This document shows, in pieces, positions 26,196-35,302 of a stretch of 64,000 nt of DNA. Position numbers and translations under genes: made by a program. The notes beneath the pieces are model-generated. The model was given only the letters and a program-made list of their open reading frames with translations, had not been told where the DNA came from and made no database searches. Within the stretch, counting starts at the first letter, position 1, and each line of letters begins with the position of its first letter. The stretch comes from Methylobacterium oxalidis (GTDB taxonomy: Bacteria; Pseudomonadota; Alphaproteobacteria; Rhizobiales; Beijerinckiaceae). The DNA lies in assembly GCF_007992195.1 (NCBI RefSeq), contig NZ_BJZU01000004.1, forward strand, positions 124,001-188,000. The letters are read 5' to 3'.

Positions 26196-27404
26196 TTACG
26201 CCTTCGAGAGGGGGTTCTCCCGCAGGTAGCTCGACGCGGCGGCAACGCCCGAGCCCGGGGTCACCTTGATGCCGTTGTCGAGCATCGACATCTCGGCGCC
26301 CGCGATGGCGCCGAGGAGCGACAGCTCGTTCAGGTCGCCGACATGGCCGATGCGGAACACCTTGCCCGCCACTTCCGACAGGCCCGCGCCGAGGGCGAGG
26401 TTGTAACGGACGTAGGCGTGCTTGATGATCTTGGCGGCGTCGACGCCCTCCGGCACGACGATCGCCGTGACGGTGTCGGAGTTCCACTTGGGCTCCTTGG
26501 CGCAGGTCTTGAGGCCCCAGGCGGCGACCGCCTGGCGGGTGGCCTCACCGAGCACGGCGTGCCGGTGGTAGACGTTCTCCAGCCCCTCCTCGAACAGGCA
26601 GTCGAGCGCCTCGCGCAGGCCGTAGAGCAGCGGCAGCGGCGGGGTGTAGGGGAAGTAGCCGGTCGGGTTCGCCTTCCGCTGGTCGGCGTAGTCGAAGTAG
26701 ACCTTGGCGAGGCGGTCGTTCTTGCCCGCCTGGCTCTCCGCGGCCTGCATGCCCTTCGGGCTGATGCAGGCGACGCCGAGGCCGGCCGGCAGCATCAGGC
26801 CCTTCTGGGAGCCGGCGATGGCCGCGTCGACCTTCCACTCGTCCGCGTAGAACGGCAGCGAGCCGATCGAGGACACGCCGTCCACGAAGAGCAGCGCCGG
26901 GTGGCCGGCCGCGTCGATCGCCTTGCGCACGGCGCCGATGTCGCTCGTGACGCCCGTGGCGGTCTCGTTGTGGACCACCATGACGGCCTTGATCTCGTGG
27001 TTCGTGTCGGCGCGCAGCGCCTCCTCGATCCGCTGCGGGTTCGCGCCCGTCCCCCAGGCCTCCTCCTGGACGATCACGTCGAGGCCGAGGCGCTGCGCCA
27101 TGTCGATCCAGAGGTGGCTGAACTGGCCGAAGCGCGAGGACAGCACCTTGTCGCCGCGGGCGAGGGTGTTGCAGAGCGCGGATTCCCAGATGCCGGTGCC
27201 GCTCGACGGGAACAGGAAGATGGTGCCGTCGGTCGAGCCGAACACCTTCTTGGAATCCTCGAACAGGGGCTTCGTCAGCGAGGGGAAGTCGACCGAGCGG
27301 TGATCCTCGGACTGAACCATCATCGCGCGCAGCACGCGGTCCGGGATGTTGGTCGGGCCCGGCACGAAGAGATGGTTACGACCCGGCCGTCTCGTTGCCG
27401 CCAT
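26196..27404 (-). CDS. sgaA: Serine-glyoxylate aminotransferase
   Basis: SgaA transfers the amino group of serine to glyoxylate, giving hydroxypyruvate and glycine, and opens the serine-cycle operon. The 402-aa class V PLP enzyme starts with RNHLFVPGPTNIPDRVL; the PLP lysine lies in AIAGSQKGLMLPAGLG at about residue 201, and LLFVDGVSSIGSLPF carries the PLP-ring Asp. Its length is normal. The region upstream (27405-28085) holds the operon's promoter and operator candidates. Confidence 0.96.
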   Translation of the reverse strand: MAATRRPGRNHLFVPGPTNIPDRVLRAMMVQSEDHRSVDFPSLTKPLFEDSKKVFGSTDGTIFLFPSSGTGIWESALCNTLARGDKVLSSRFGQFSHLWIDMAQRLGLDVIVQEEAWGTGANPQRIEEALRADTNHEIKAVMVVHNETATGVTSDIGAVRKAIDAAGHPALLFVDGVSSIGSLPFYADEWKVDAAIAGSQKGLMLPAGLGVACISPKGMQAAESQAGKNDRLAKVYFDYADQRKANPTGYFPYTPPLPLLYGLREALDCLFEEGLENVYHRHAVLGEATRQAVAAWGLKTCAKEPKWNSDTVTAIVVPEGVDAAKIIKHAYVRYNLALGAGLSEVAGKVFRIGHVGDLNELSLLGAIAGAEMSMLDNGIKVTPGSGVAAASSYLRENPLSKA

Positions 27405-28085
27405 GTTGTGTCCTCCGATTTCCTAAACTCGTGGCCGGCCCGTCGGGCGGGACCAGGATGATGTCAGTGAGCCAGCGTCGCTCGTTTGTGGCCCGTCGTC
27501 GGGGCCCGTGGATGCCGTGACCGGAGGGGGCAGGTCCCTCGACCACGGGGGGTCGTCGGGCGGTCTCGGACGTGACGGTCCGGTTCTCGCGGATCCCGCC
27601 GCCTGGAACGGGCCGGGCCGGGTTGAGTGGCCGCACTCCATTCCGCCGACGTCGTCCGCCCCAGCTCAGATCATGGTGCCGCACGGAGCGGCGGACCGGC
27701 ATGAGCCGGCCGCGTTCGCGGCATGTTCGCATGCCGGTCGCCTCCGATGGGCCGAGAGCCTCAATGCGTCGGTCCGGCCGCGCTTGCAAGCACTCCCGAC
27801 GCCGTGTGGACACCTTCCTTCCTGCCGCGGTTGATCCCATTGGCCGTTTCCGGCACCGGGCGAGCCCGGTGGTCTCCTTGGCCACGATTATGACCGCCTT
27901 CGCCGAGGAAGGAAAACTCAAAAAACTTGGGCGGCCGTCCAAAAAATTTGTCGTGCACTGCAGCGTAAACCTGTGCAGTTGCTCACTCTTCTTCGGCGCT
28001 GCAACATGAAGTCCGGGCTGGCGTCATCAAACTGATACGGGAATCCGGTTTGGCTCCCCCGCGGGAATATCGCCGGGAGACGCTC
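27405..28085. promoter_or_regulatory. Regulatory region of the serine-cycle operon
   Basis: About 680 bp with no credible gene, between divergent sgaA and the LpxH-like gene. It holds a CACCGGGC/GCCCGGTG hairpin (27854-27871), a CATAAT-like -10 candidate on the minus strand (27892-27887), an AT-rich block with a 16-bp near-palindrome TTGGGCGGCCGTCCAA (27927-27942) and an inverted repeat ACTGCA-N11-TGCAGT (27957-27979). In M. extorquens this operon is controlled by the LysR-type regulator QscR; these sites are candidates only. Confidence 0.5.
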
Positions 28086-28919
28086 GTGGCCGAAGATACG
28101 GAGAAGGCTGTGCGGGTCCGGACGCTCTTCCTGTCCGACATGCATCTGGGCACGAAGGGCTGCCAGGCCGGCCTCCTGCTCGACTTCCTCCGGGATTACG
28201 ACGCCGACGAGATCTACCTCGTGGGCGACATCGTGGACGGCTGGCAGCTCCGCTCGGGCTGGTACTGGCCGCAGGCGCACAACGACGTCGTGCAGAAGCT
28301 CCTGCGCAAGGTCCGCAAGGGCTCGACCATCATCTACGTGCCGGGCAACCACGACGAGTTCCTGCGCGACTACATCGGCACGACCTTCGGCGGCATCGAG
28401 ATCGCGGAGAGCCGGATCCACACGGCGGCGGACGGCAGGCGCTACCTCGTCATCCACGGCGACCAGTTCGACATGGTGGTGCGCCACGCCAAGTGGCTCG
28501 CCTATCTCGGCGACGGGGCCTACAGCCTCGCCCTGTCGGTCAACACGGTGCTCAACAAGGTGCGCCGCCGCCTCGGCCTCGCCTACTGGTCGCTCTCGGC
28601 CTGGGCGAAGCTGAAGGTGAAGAACGCGGTCAACTTCATCGGCAAGTTCGAGGAATTCCTGGCGGCCGAGGCGCGGCGCGTCGGCGCCGACGGGGTGATC
28701 TGCGGCCACATCCACCACGCGGCGAACCGCGAGATCGAGGGCCTGCGCTACCTCAACACCGGCGACTGGGTGGAATCCTGCACCGCCATCGTCGAGCATT
28801 ACGACGGCCGCATGGAGGTGCTGCACTACCCGAGCCTCCTGCGGGCCCGCGACGCGGAAGCCGCCGCGGAGACGCGGCGGACGCAGGATGCGGCTCCGGG
28901 CCGGCGGGCCGTCGCGTGA
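28086..28919 (+). CDS. LpxH-like metallophosphoesterase
   Basis: The 277-aa protein is a calcineurin-like phosphoesterase with all metal motifs: FLSDMHLG, VGDIVDGW, PGNHDE and ICGHIHHA. The C-x-A-G-L-L-L-D-F-L-R-D-Y pattern matches the UDP-2,3-diacylglucosamine diphosphatase-like group of alphaproteobacteria, whose function in lipid A synthesis is unproven for this subgroup. The GTG at 28086 follows GGGAGA; a TTG at 28050 would extend it by 12 residues. Its stop overlaps the next start (GTGA), and a glycosyltransferase partner is usual. Confidence 0.87.
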   Translation: MAEDTEKAVRVRTLFLSDMHLGTKGCQAGLLLDFLRDYDADEIYLVGDIVDGWQLRSGWYWPQAHNDVVQKLLRKVRKGSTIIYVPGNHDEFLRDYIGTTFGGIEIAESRIHTAADGRRYLVIHGDQFDMVVRHAKWLAYLGDGAYSLALSVNTVLNKVRRRLGLAYWSLSAWAKLKVKNAVNFIGKFEEFLAAEARRVGADGVICGHIHHAANREIEGLRYLNTGDWVESCTAIVEHYDGRMEVLHYPSLLRARDAEAAAETRRTQDAAPGRRAVA

Positions 28920-29980
28920 GGCTCCTCATCGCCTCCGATGCCTGGCACCCGCAGGTCAACGGCGTCGTGCGCTCGCTCGAGCACATGGCCTCGGCCGGGC
29001 GCAGCCTCGGTTTCGACCCCGTCTTCCTGACGCATCAGGATTTCCCGTCCCTGCCCCTGCCGGGCTACCGGGAGATCCGCCTCGCCTACGCGACGCGGCG
29101 CAAGCTCGCGGCGCGGGTGGCCGCCATCGCGCCCACCCACGTCCATATCGCGACCGAGGGCACGGTGGGCTACGCGGCGCGCCGCTACTGCCTCGCGCAC
29201 GAACGGCCCTTCACGACGAGCTATCACACCCGCTTCCCCGAATACCTCGCTGCCCGGGCCCCGGTGCCGCAATCCTGGAGCTACGCCTGGCTGCGGCGCT
29301 TCCACGGGGCGGGCAGCGGCACCATGGTGAGCACGTCCTCGCTGGAGCGCGAGCTGTCAGGCCGGGGCTTCACCAACCTGATGCGCTGGACCCGCGGCGT
29401 CGACACAGACCTGTTCCGGCCGCAGGATTCCGACGCGCTCGCCGGCCTGCCGCGCCCGATCTTCCTGTTCGTCGGGCGGCTCGCCGTGGAGAAGAACGTC
29501 GCCGCCTTCCTCGGTCTCGACCTGCCCGGCACGAAGGTCGTGGTCGGGGACGGCCCGGACCGCCAGCGCCTCGAGGCGCTGGCGCCGCAGGCGCGCTTCC
29601 TCGGCACGCGGACGGGTGCGGACCTGGCGCGGATCTACGCGGCGGCCGACGCCTTCGTCTTCCCGAGCCTCACCGACACGTTCGGCATCGTGCTGCTCGA
29701 AGCCCTGGCCTGCGGCCTGCCGGTCGCCGCCTACCCGGTGACCGGCCCCCTCGACGTCCTGAGTGAGACGGGCGCCGGCGTGCTCGGCGCCGATCTGCGG
29801 CAGGCCGCGCTCTCCGCCCTCGCGATCCCGCGGGAGCGCTGCCGCGAGGAGGCTCTGCGCTACACCTGGGCCGAGAGCGCGCGCCAGTTCTACACGAACG
29901 TCGAGCTCGCCCATCAGCGCGGCGCCCTGCGGAAGCGCGCGGCCAAGCGCCCGGCCGCAGGCATGGTGGAACTCGGCTGA
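28916..29980 (+). CDS. GT4 family glycosyltransferase (mannosyltransferase-like)
   Basis: The 354-aa product has the GT-B fold: LLIASDAWHPQVNGVVRSLE at the N-terminus, the acceptor-side TSYHTRFPEYLAAR, RWTRGVDTDLFRP and the donor-side FPSLTDTFGIVLLEALACGLP (E-x7-E). This is the MgtA/GDP-mannose-dependent type that glycosylates lipids. It is translationally coupled to the LpxH-like gene through a 4-base overlap, so both probably act on one lipid precursor. The sugar donor is inferred from the family only. Confidence 0.9.
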   Translation: MRLLIASDAWHPQVNGVVRSLEHMASAGRSLGFDPVFLTHQDFPSLPLPGYREIRLAYATRRKLAARVAAIAPTHVHIATEGTVGYAARRYCLAHERPFTTSYHTRFPEYLAARAPVPQSWSYAWLRRFHGAGSGTMVSTSSLERELSGRGFTNLMRWTRGVDTDLFRPQDSDALAGLPRPIFLFVGRLAVEKNVAAFLGLDLPGTKVVVGDGPDRQRLEALAPQARFLGTRTGADLARIYAAADAFVFPSLTDTFGIVLLEALACGLPVAAYPVTGPLDVLSETGAGVLGADLRQAALSALAIPRERCREEALRYTWAESARQFYTNVELAHQRGALRKRAAKRPAAGMVELG

Positions 29981-30072
29981 GGCCGCGGCGGCGAGGCCGT
30001 GACGCCGACCGCCGATGATGCCAAGGAGAGGATTGCCACGTCCCTCACCCGAGCGTCCTGCGAGCCGGCCCC

Positions 30073-30684
30073 ATGCCTCCCTTCGACCCCGCGCGCGCGG
30101 CGGAGTACCCCGCCGTCATCGGCTGCGACGAGGTCGGCCGGGGCGCGCTGTGCGGTCCGGTGGTGGTGGCCGCGGTCTGGTTCGACCCGACGGCGCTGCC
30201 GCCCGGGATCCTGGGGCGCCTTGACGACAGCAAGCGCCTGAAGCAGCCGCTGCGGGAGACCCTGGCGCCGCTCATCCGCGCGCATGCCCGCGTGGCCTTG
30301 GCGGCGGGGTCCCGCGCTCTCGTCGACCGGCTCAACGTGCGCGGGGCGACCCTCGACGCGATGGCGCGGGCGGTGGCCCGCCTCGGGCTCGACGCGCCCG
30401 TGTTGGTCGACGGGCGCGACGCCATCCCCGGGCTCGGGGAGACCTGCCGGGCCGTGATCGGCGGCGACCGGCTGGTGCCGCAGATCGCGGCGGCCTCGAT
30501 CGTCGCCAAGACGCTGCGCGACGACCTGATGCGCGCGCTTGCCCGCCGCCACCCGCACTACGCCTGGGACCGGAACGTCGGCTACGGCACCGCCGCCCAT
30601 CTGGCCGGTCTCGCGCGGCTCGGCCGGAGCCCGCACCACCGCATCAGCTTCACCCGCTCCCTCGGACCGGACCCTCGGACCTGA
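30073..30684 (+). CDS. rnhB: Ribonuclease HII
   Basis: RNase HII cleaves RNA in RNA-DNA hybrids and removes misincorporated ribonucleotides. The 203-aa protein has IGCDEVGRGALCGPVV with the D-E active-site pair, DDSKRLKQPLRE, VIGGDRLVPQIAAASIVAK and the late YGTAAHLAGLARLG, all diagnostic. It follows the glycosyltransferase by 92 bp in the same direction and converges on the radical SAM gene with a 4-bp gap. Confidence 0.96.
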   Translation: MPPFDPARAAEYPAVIGCDEVGRGALCGPVVVAAVWFDPTALPPGILGRLDDSKRLKQPLRETLAPLIRAHARVALAAGSRALVDRLNVRGATLDAMARAVARLGLDAPVLVDGRDAIPGLGETCRAVIGGDRLVPQIAAASIVAKTLRDDLMRALARRHPHYAWDRNVGYGTAAHLAGLARLGRSPHHRISFTRSLGPDPRT

Positions 30685-30688
30685 GGCG

Positions 30689-31813
30689 TCAGAACAGGCT
30701 GAGCTGCGCGCCCGGCGCCGCGAAGGCGTCGGCGTTCAGGGTGACGCGCTCCATCGCGTAGCCGAGCCGCGCCCTGGCGACCTGCATGCGGCGGGCGATC
30801 AGCTCCGCGTAGGCGCCCTGCCCGACCATGCGGCGCCCGAAGGCGGCGTCGTAGACCTTGCCGCCCCGCGCCTGCCGGATCAGGGAGAAGACGTGGCGGG
30901 CGCGATCGGGATAGTGCTCCGCGAACCAGTCGGAGACCAGGGCGTCGAGCTCGTGGGGCAGGCGCAGGAGCACATGGTTCGCTTCGCCCGCGCCGCGGGC
31001 CCGTGCCTCGGCGAGGATCGTCTCGATCTCGTGGTCGTTCAGCGAGGGGATGATGGGGGCCACGATCACCATTACGGGGATCCCGGCCGCGCTCAGCCGC
31101 TCGATCGCCTCCAGGCGCTTGCGCGGATGCGGCGCCCGCGGCTCCATCCGGCGCGCGAGGGCGGGGTCGAGCGTCGTCACCGAGACCGCGACCTTCACGA
31201 GACGATCCGCGGCCATGGCGCCGAGGATGTCGATGTCGCGCACCACGAGGTTCGACTTGGTGACGATGCCGACCGGGTGGCGGAAGCGGGCGAGCACCTC
31301 CAGCACGCTCCGGGTGATGCGGTGGGCTCGCTCGATCGGCTGGTAGGGATCCGTCGCCGTGCCGAGCGCGATCGTGCGCGGCGCATATCCGGGTGCCGAG
31401 AGCTCGCGCTCCAGGAGGCGCGCAGCGTCGGGCTTGGTGAAGAGCCGCGTCTCGAAATCGAGGCCCGGCGAGAGGCCCGCATAGGCGTGGTTCGGCCGCG
31501 CGAAGCAGTAGATGCAGCCGTGCTCGCAGCCGCGATAGGGGTTGATCGAGCGGTCGAACGGGATGTCGGGCGAGGCGTTCCGGGTGATGATGTGGGAGGC
31601 CCGCTCAGGCAGGACGTGGGTGCGCAGGCGCGGCCTCTCCACGGGCTCCCAACCGTCGTCGAAAGCCTCCCGGCTCAGGCGCTCGAAGCGGCCGTCGGGG
31701 TTTGCCGTGGCGCCGCGCCCGCGCCGGGAGGCGGCCTCCACCGTCGTCCCGGCGAGCCGGCGCGAGGCGTGGGGGTCGGTGCCGTCCCGGAATCGTCCCA
31801 GGTCGTTGGACAT
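30689..31813 (-). CDS. PA0069-family radical SAM protein
   Basis: The 374-aa protein has the iron-sulfur motif in RGCEHGCIYCFARP (C-X3-C-X2-C), the hallmark of radical SAM enzymes, preceded by INPYRG, and SVTTLDPALARRMEPRAPHPRKR typical of the SplB-like PA0069/Rv2578c group. The substrate of this group is unknown. The start MSNDLGRFR at 31813 was chosen; the open frame extends further upstream but without conserved sequence. Confidence 0.9.
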   Translation of the reverse strand: MSNDLGRFRDGTDPHASRRLAGTTVEAASRRGRGATANPDGRFERLSREAFDDGWEPVERPRLRTHVLPERASHIITRNASPDIPFDRSINPYRGCEHGCIYCFARPNHAYAGLSPGLDFETRLFTKPDAARLLERELSAPGYAPRTIALGTATDPYQPIERAHRITRSVLEVLARFRHPVGIVTKSNLVVRDIDILGAMAADRLVKVAVSVTTLDPALARRMEPRAPHPRKRLEAIERLSAAGIPVMVIVAPIIPSLNDHEIETILAEARARGAGEANHVLLRLPHELDALVSDWFAEHYPDRARHVFSLIRQARGGKVYDAAFGRRMVGQGAYAELIARRMQVARARLGYAMERVTLNADAFAAPGAQLSLF

Positions 31814-31990
31814 GTGGTGAAATCTCGCGAGGCTTTCCGGGCGTCCGAATAGAACATAAAGCGAACACGCGCGAGTCCGCCTGCCCGAATGTCGGACATT
31901 TGCTGTGCATTCCGCCCCGATGCGGGGCCGCAACGCCGCGCGTCGCGCAAACGGCTGTCGCATCCCACGGAAAATGGTCTATGGGCGCGC

Positions 31991-32512
31991 ATGATCTCCG
32001 CCCTGACCTACGTGGCGCGACCGGCAGATCCGGACACGATCGATCGCCTTGCGGACACTCTCGGCGCCCTGGTGACCGGTGTGGCCGCGGGACTGATCGG
32101 CGACGCCGTGATCATCGCGGCCGCGCCGCATGAGACCGTGGCCGCGGTCGCCGAGGCCACGGGGGCCGCGCTCGTGGTGCGGCCGCGCGGCGCCTCGCCC
32201 TGGGCGGCGGGCGCCAAGGCCGCCCGGCGCGAGTGGGTGCTGTGCCTCGAATCGGGCGACGTCCCGGCCGAAGGCTGGATCCGCACGCTCGACCGCTTCG
32301 TCAACACCGCGCGGCCGGACGTCGCCCTGGCCCGGCTGCGCCGGCCCCATGCGAACCTGCCGGTGCGCCTCGCGACGAAGGGCGAGAGCGTCCTCGGCGC
32401 CAGCGCCCCCCGGCCCGGCGACCTCGTCCGCCGCGAGCGGCTGGTGGCCGGCCCGAACTTCTCGCCGCGGCTGAAGCCGCGCCTGCTCCTGGCGCGGCTG
32501 GAGCGGGCCTGA
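31991..32512 (+). CDS. Small glycosyltransferase-like protein
   Basis: The 173-aa product (start MISALTYVARPADP) resembles a shortened family-2 glycosyltransferase: EWVLCLESGDVPAEGWIRTL looks like the D-x-D-bearing turn of a GT-A fold, but the DxD is degenerate (ESGD). It ends with RLKPRLLLARLERA. Such short proteins are annotated as glycosyl transferases in Methylobacterium without experimental support. It is convergent with moaB (7-bp gap). It could be non-catalytic. Confidence 0.6.
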   Translation: MISALTYVARPADPDTIDRLADTLGALVTGVAAGLIGDAVIIAAAPHETVAAVAEATGAALVVRPRGASPWAAGAKAARREWVLCLESGDVPAEGWIRTLDRFVNTARPDVALARLRRPHANLPVRLATKGESVLGASAPRPGDLVRRERLVAGPNFSPRLKPRLLLARLERA

Positions 32513-32519
32513 GCCGCCC

Positions 32520-33077
32520 TCAGGCCACGACGGAAGCTCCGCGGCGCAGGTGCTCGTCGAGGCGGGGCATGATCTCGACGAAGTTGCAGGGCCGGTGCCG
32601 GTAGTCGAGCTGCTGGGCAAGGATGCCGTCCCAGGCATCCTTGCAGGCACCGGGCGAGCCCGGCAGGACGAAGACGTAGGTGGCGTTGACCACCCCGGCG
32701 GTTGCCCGCGACTGCAGGGTCGAGGTGCCGATCTTGTCGTAGGAGATTCGGTGGAACACCGCCGAGAAGCCGTCCATGCGCTTCTCGAAGAGCGGCTCCA
32801 GAGCCTCGGGCGTCACGTCGCGGCCGGTGAAGCCGGTCCCGCCCGTGGTGATGACGACGTCGATGCCGGGATCGCGCGACCACGCCTCGACCTGAGTGCG
32901 GATCGCCGCCACCTCGTCCGGCACGATGGCGCGGGCCGCGAGGCGATGGCCCGCATCCGTGAGGCGCTGCACCAGCGTGTCGCCGGACCGGTCGTCCTCC
33001 GGGCGCCGCGTGTCGGACACCGTGAGCACGGCGATCGAGAGCGGTATGAAGCTGCGCGAGGCGTCGGAGGCGGGCAT
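32520..33077 (-). CDS. moaB: Molybdenum cofactor biosynthesis protein B
   Basis: The 185-aa MoaB/MogA-fold protein has IAVLTVSDTRRPEDDRSGD, VVITTGGTGFTGRDVTPEAL and FVLPGSPGACKDAWDGIL, the family's MPT-binding blocks. It adenylates molybdopterin or a related intermediate during cofactor synthesis. Formate dehydrogenases are a likely consumer in a methylotroph. It is divergent from the large glycosyltransferase gene at 33254. Confidence 0.93.
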   Translation of the reverse strand: MPASDASRSFIPLSIAVLTVSDTRRPEDDRSGDTLVQRLTDAGHRLAARAIVPDEVAAIRTQVEAWSRDPGIDVVITTGGTGFTGRDVTPEALEPLFEKRMDGFSAVFHRISYDKIGTSTLQSRATAGVVNATYVFVLPGSPGACKDAWDGILAQQLDYRHRPCNFVEIMPRLDEHLRRGASVVA

Positions 33078-33253
33078 GGTTCTGGCTCGCAGGAACGCGT
33101 GGGCTGGAGGCCGGGAGGATGCCCCCGGCTCGAAGGATCAGATAGGCTCGGCGGGCAGGCGTGGGAAGTTCGGCCGGGAAAGGGCTTCTTCAACCACTGT
33201 GCGTTCAGGATGCGAGATCTGAGACCCGCGATGCAGCCCCGCCCGTACCAGCC

Positions 33254-35302
33254 GTGAAGCGCCCTTCCGACGATCTCGCAGACGGCGCGCACGCGGCCGT
33301 GCCCGCCGCCGGCCGGCCACGGCCGGCGCACGGCGTGGCGGATTGGCCTCGGGGTGGGCATCGCTCCGCACCGGAGCGTCCGGACACGCTGCCCGACGGG
33401 CGGCCCTGGCCGCGGCTGCGCGTCGTCACCATCGCCGACGGATCGGAGGTTGGCCTCGCCGACACGCTCGCCTCGGTCCTCGCCCAGGCCTATCCGGAGG
33501 CACGCCACGACGTGCTGCCCGCGGGCGCGGCGATCGCGGAGGCGTTCGGCACCGAGGCGGATGAGGCGGGGGCCGGCCACGCCCTGATCCTGCGGGCGGG
33601 CGACATGCTCGCGCCCGGAGCCCTCGTCGCCCTGGCGCTCGAGGCGGCGTTGACGGGTGCCGCCGCGGTGGCGGGCCTGCGCGTCCTCTACGGGGAGACC
33701 GTCCTCGGCCTCGATGCCGCCTCCCTGCGCGGGGCAGCCGCCGGGGACGACGCCCTCCCCTCCGGCAGCGAGATCCTGTTCGACCTCGCGCGTGTCGGAA
33801 GGGCCGCGAACCTCGCGGAGCCGGCCGCCCTGTGGGCGCAACTCGCGGCCTCCGGCGCGCCGCTCGCGCGGATCGGGCGGCCCGTCCTCCTGCAGCGCGC
33901 GAGCGAGCCGCCCGCGAGCGGCGCTAGCCTGTCGATCGTGTCGCTCACTGGAACCGGCCACCGTGGCGGGGCGGGCATCGCGCAGCGCCGCCTCGGCGAG
34001 GCGCTGAGCCTCGCGGGCCATCGCTTGGCGCACGTGGCGCTCACGGATGAATCACCGGCCGCCGCGGCCGAGTGGGCCGACCGCTTCCCCCGCGCCGAGG
34101 CCGCGATCCGCGACTTCGCACCGGACCTCGTCATCGCCGGCAACCTTCATGGGGCGACCCGCAGCCTCGACATTCTCGGGCGCCTCCGCTCGGAGAGCCC
34201 GGTCGCCGTGGTGCTCCACGACTTGTTTCCGCTCACCGGTCGCTGCGCCTACCCGAAGGGCTGCACCCGGATCGTCACGGGGTGCGACGCCGCCTGCCCG
34301 ACGCCCGACGAGTACCCGCAGCTCCGGCGCGGGCGCATCGCCGCCGAGCACACCCGAAAGCGCACATTACTCGCTGGAGCCGCCGGGCCGCTGCTGCTTG
34401 CCAATTCCGACTGGACGGCGGAGCAGGCGCGGGGTCACGCGCCGGGGTCGGCCGTCGCGCGCGTCGCCCTGGCCTTTCCCACCGGCGTTTTTGCCCCCGG
34501 CGACCGGCGGGGGCTTCGCCATCGCCTCGGCCTGCCGGGCGACGACGTGCTGATCCTGTTCTCCGCGGTGATCGTCGACGCGCCCGACAAGGGTGTCGCC
34601 GACCTCGTCGCCGCGCTCCGGTCCGTGGCGGGCCCGGGAGTGGGATTCGTGGCGATCGGCCGGCTCGACGATCCGGCGCGCCTCGGCCTGCCGAACCTGT
34701 ACGCGCCCGGCCCGATCGCCGAGGAGGCGGATCTCGCCGCCTGGTATGGCGCCTGTGACCTGCACGTCACCGCGAGCCGGCTGGAGACCCTCGGCCAGAC
34801 GCCGATCGAGGCAGGGCTGTGCGGCACGCCGACCCTCGCCTACCGGGCGACCGGCCTCACCTCCGCCGTCATCGACGGGGTGAGCGGGCGGCTGGTGCCG
34901 GAGGAGCCCGGCGCCCTCGCCGCCGCCCTGAAGGATCTCGTCGCGGACGGGGCCGCCCGCCAGCGTCTCGGCGCCTTCGGCCGGATCACCCTGGAGAGCC
35001 GCTTCAGCCACGCGGCGGCGGCGATGTCCCTCGACGAGGCCCTCACCGGCGCCGGTCTCCTGCCGCCCCGGGCCGGGCGCGTGCGCTTCGCCCCCGAGAT
35101 GCTCGCCCGCTTCGCCCTCGCCGCCGAGCGGGACGGCGGCTCGGGCGGTACCGTCGATGCTCTCTCTCCTCCGTTCGTCCGTCGCCTGAGGCGCGCGAAG
35201 CACGCCGTCCTCGGCCGCAACCTCCCCTTCTGGATGCGCCGGGGCCTCTACCTCGCGGCACGGATGCGCGGCGCCCTGCGCCGGGCGGAGCGCCTGGCGT
35301 GA
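33254..35302 (+). CDS. Two-domain glycosyltransferase (degenerate GT2 + GT4)
   Basis: From the GTG at 33254 the product is 682 aa. Residues ~50-170 look like a decayed GT-A domain (LRVVTIADGSEVGLADTLAS, HALILRAGDMLAPGAL). Residues ~225-620 form a GT-B/GT4 enzyme: SLTGTGHRGGAGIAQRRLGE, LHDLFPLTGRCAYPKGC, LILFSAVIVDAPDKGV and ASRLETLGQTPIEAGLCGTP. The H-D-x-x-P-L-T-G-R-C-x-Y segment recurs in exopolysaccharide transferases. Its stop overlaps the next start (GTGA). The exact start is uncertain. Confidence 0.8.
   Translation: MKRPSDDLADGAHAAVPAAGRPRPAHGVADWPRGGHRSAPERPDTLPDGRPWPRLRVVTIADGSEVGLADTLASVLAQAYPEARHDVLPAGAAIAEAFGTEADEAGAGHALILRAGDMLAPGALVALALEAALTGAAAVAGLRVLYGETVLGLDAASLRGAAAGDDALPSGSEILFDLARVGRAANLAEPAALWAQLAASGAPLARIGRPVLLQRASEPPASGASLSIVSLTGTGHRGGAGIAQRRLGEALSLAGHRLAHVALTDESPAAAAEWADRFPRAEAAIRDFAPDLVIAGNLHGATRSLDILGRLRSESPVAVVLHDLFPLTGRCAYPKGCTRIVTGCDAACPTPDEYPQLRRGRIAAEHTRKRTLLAGAAGPLLLANSDWTAEQARGHAPGSAVARVALAFPTGVFAPGDRRGLRHRLGLPGDDVLILFSAVIVDAPDKGVADLVAALRSVAGPGVGFVAIGRLDDPARLGLPNLYAPGPIAEEADLAAWYGACDLHVTASRLETLGQTPIEAGLCGTPTLAYRATGLTSAVIDGVSGRLVPEEPGALAAALKDLVADGAARQRLGAFGRITLESRFSHAAAAMSLDEALTGAGLLPPRAGRVRFAPEMLARFALAAERDGGSGGTVDALSPPFVRRLRRAKHAVLGRNLPFWMRRGLYLAARMRGALRRAERLA

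Noticed and set aside
24021..27461. A very long open frame (over 1,100 codons) on the plus strand opposite sgaA-hprA-mtdA-fchA
   Set aside because: It is antisense to four well-supported genes, has Arg/Ala/Gly-rich low-complexity sequence with no domains, and arises from the high-GC codon bias of the true genes.
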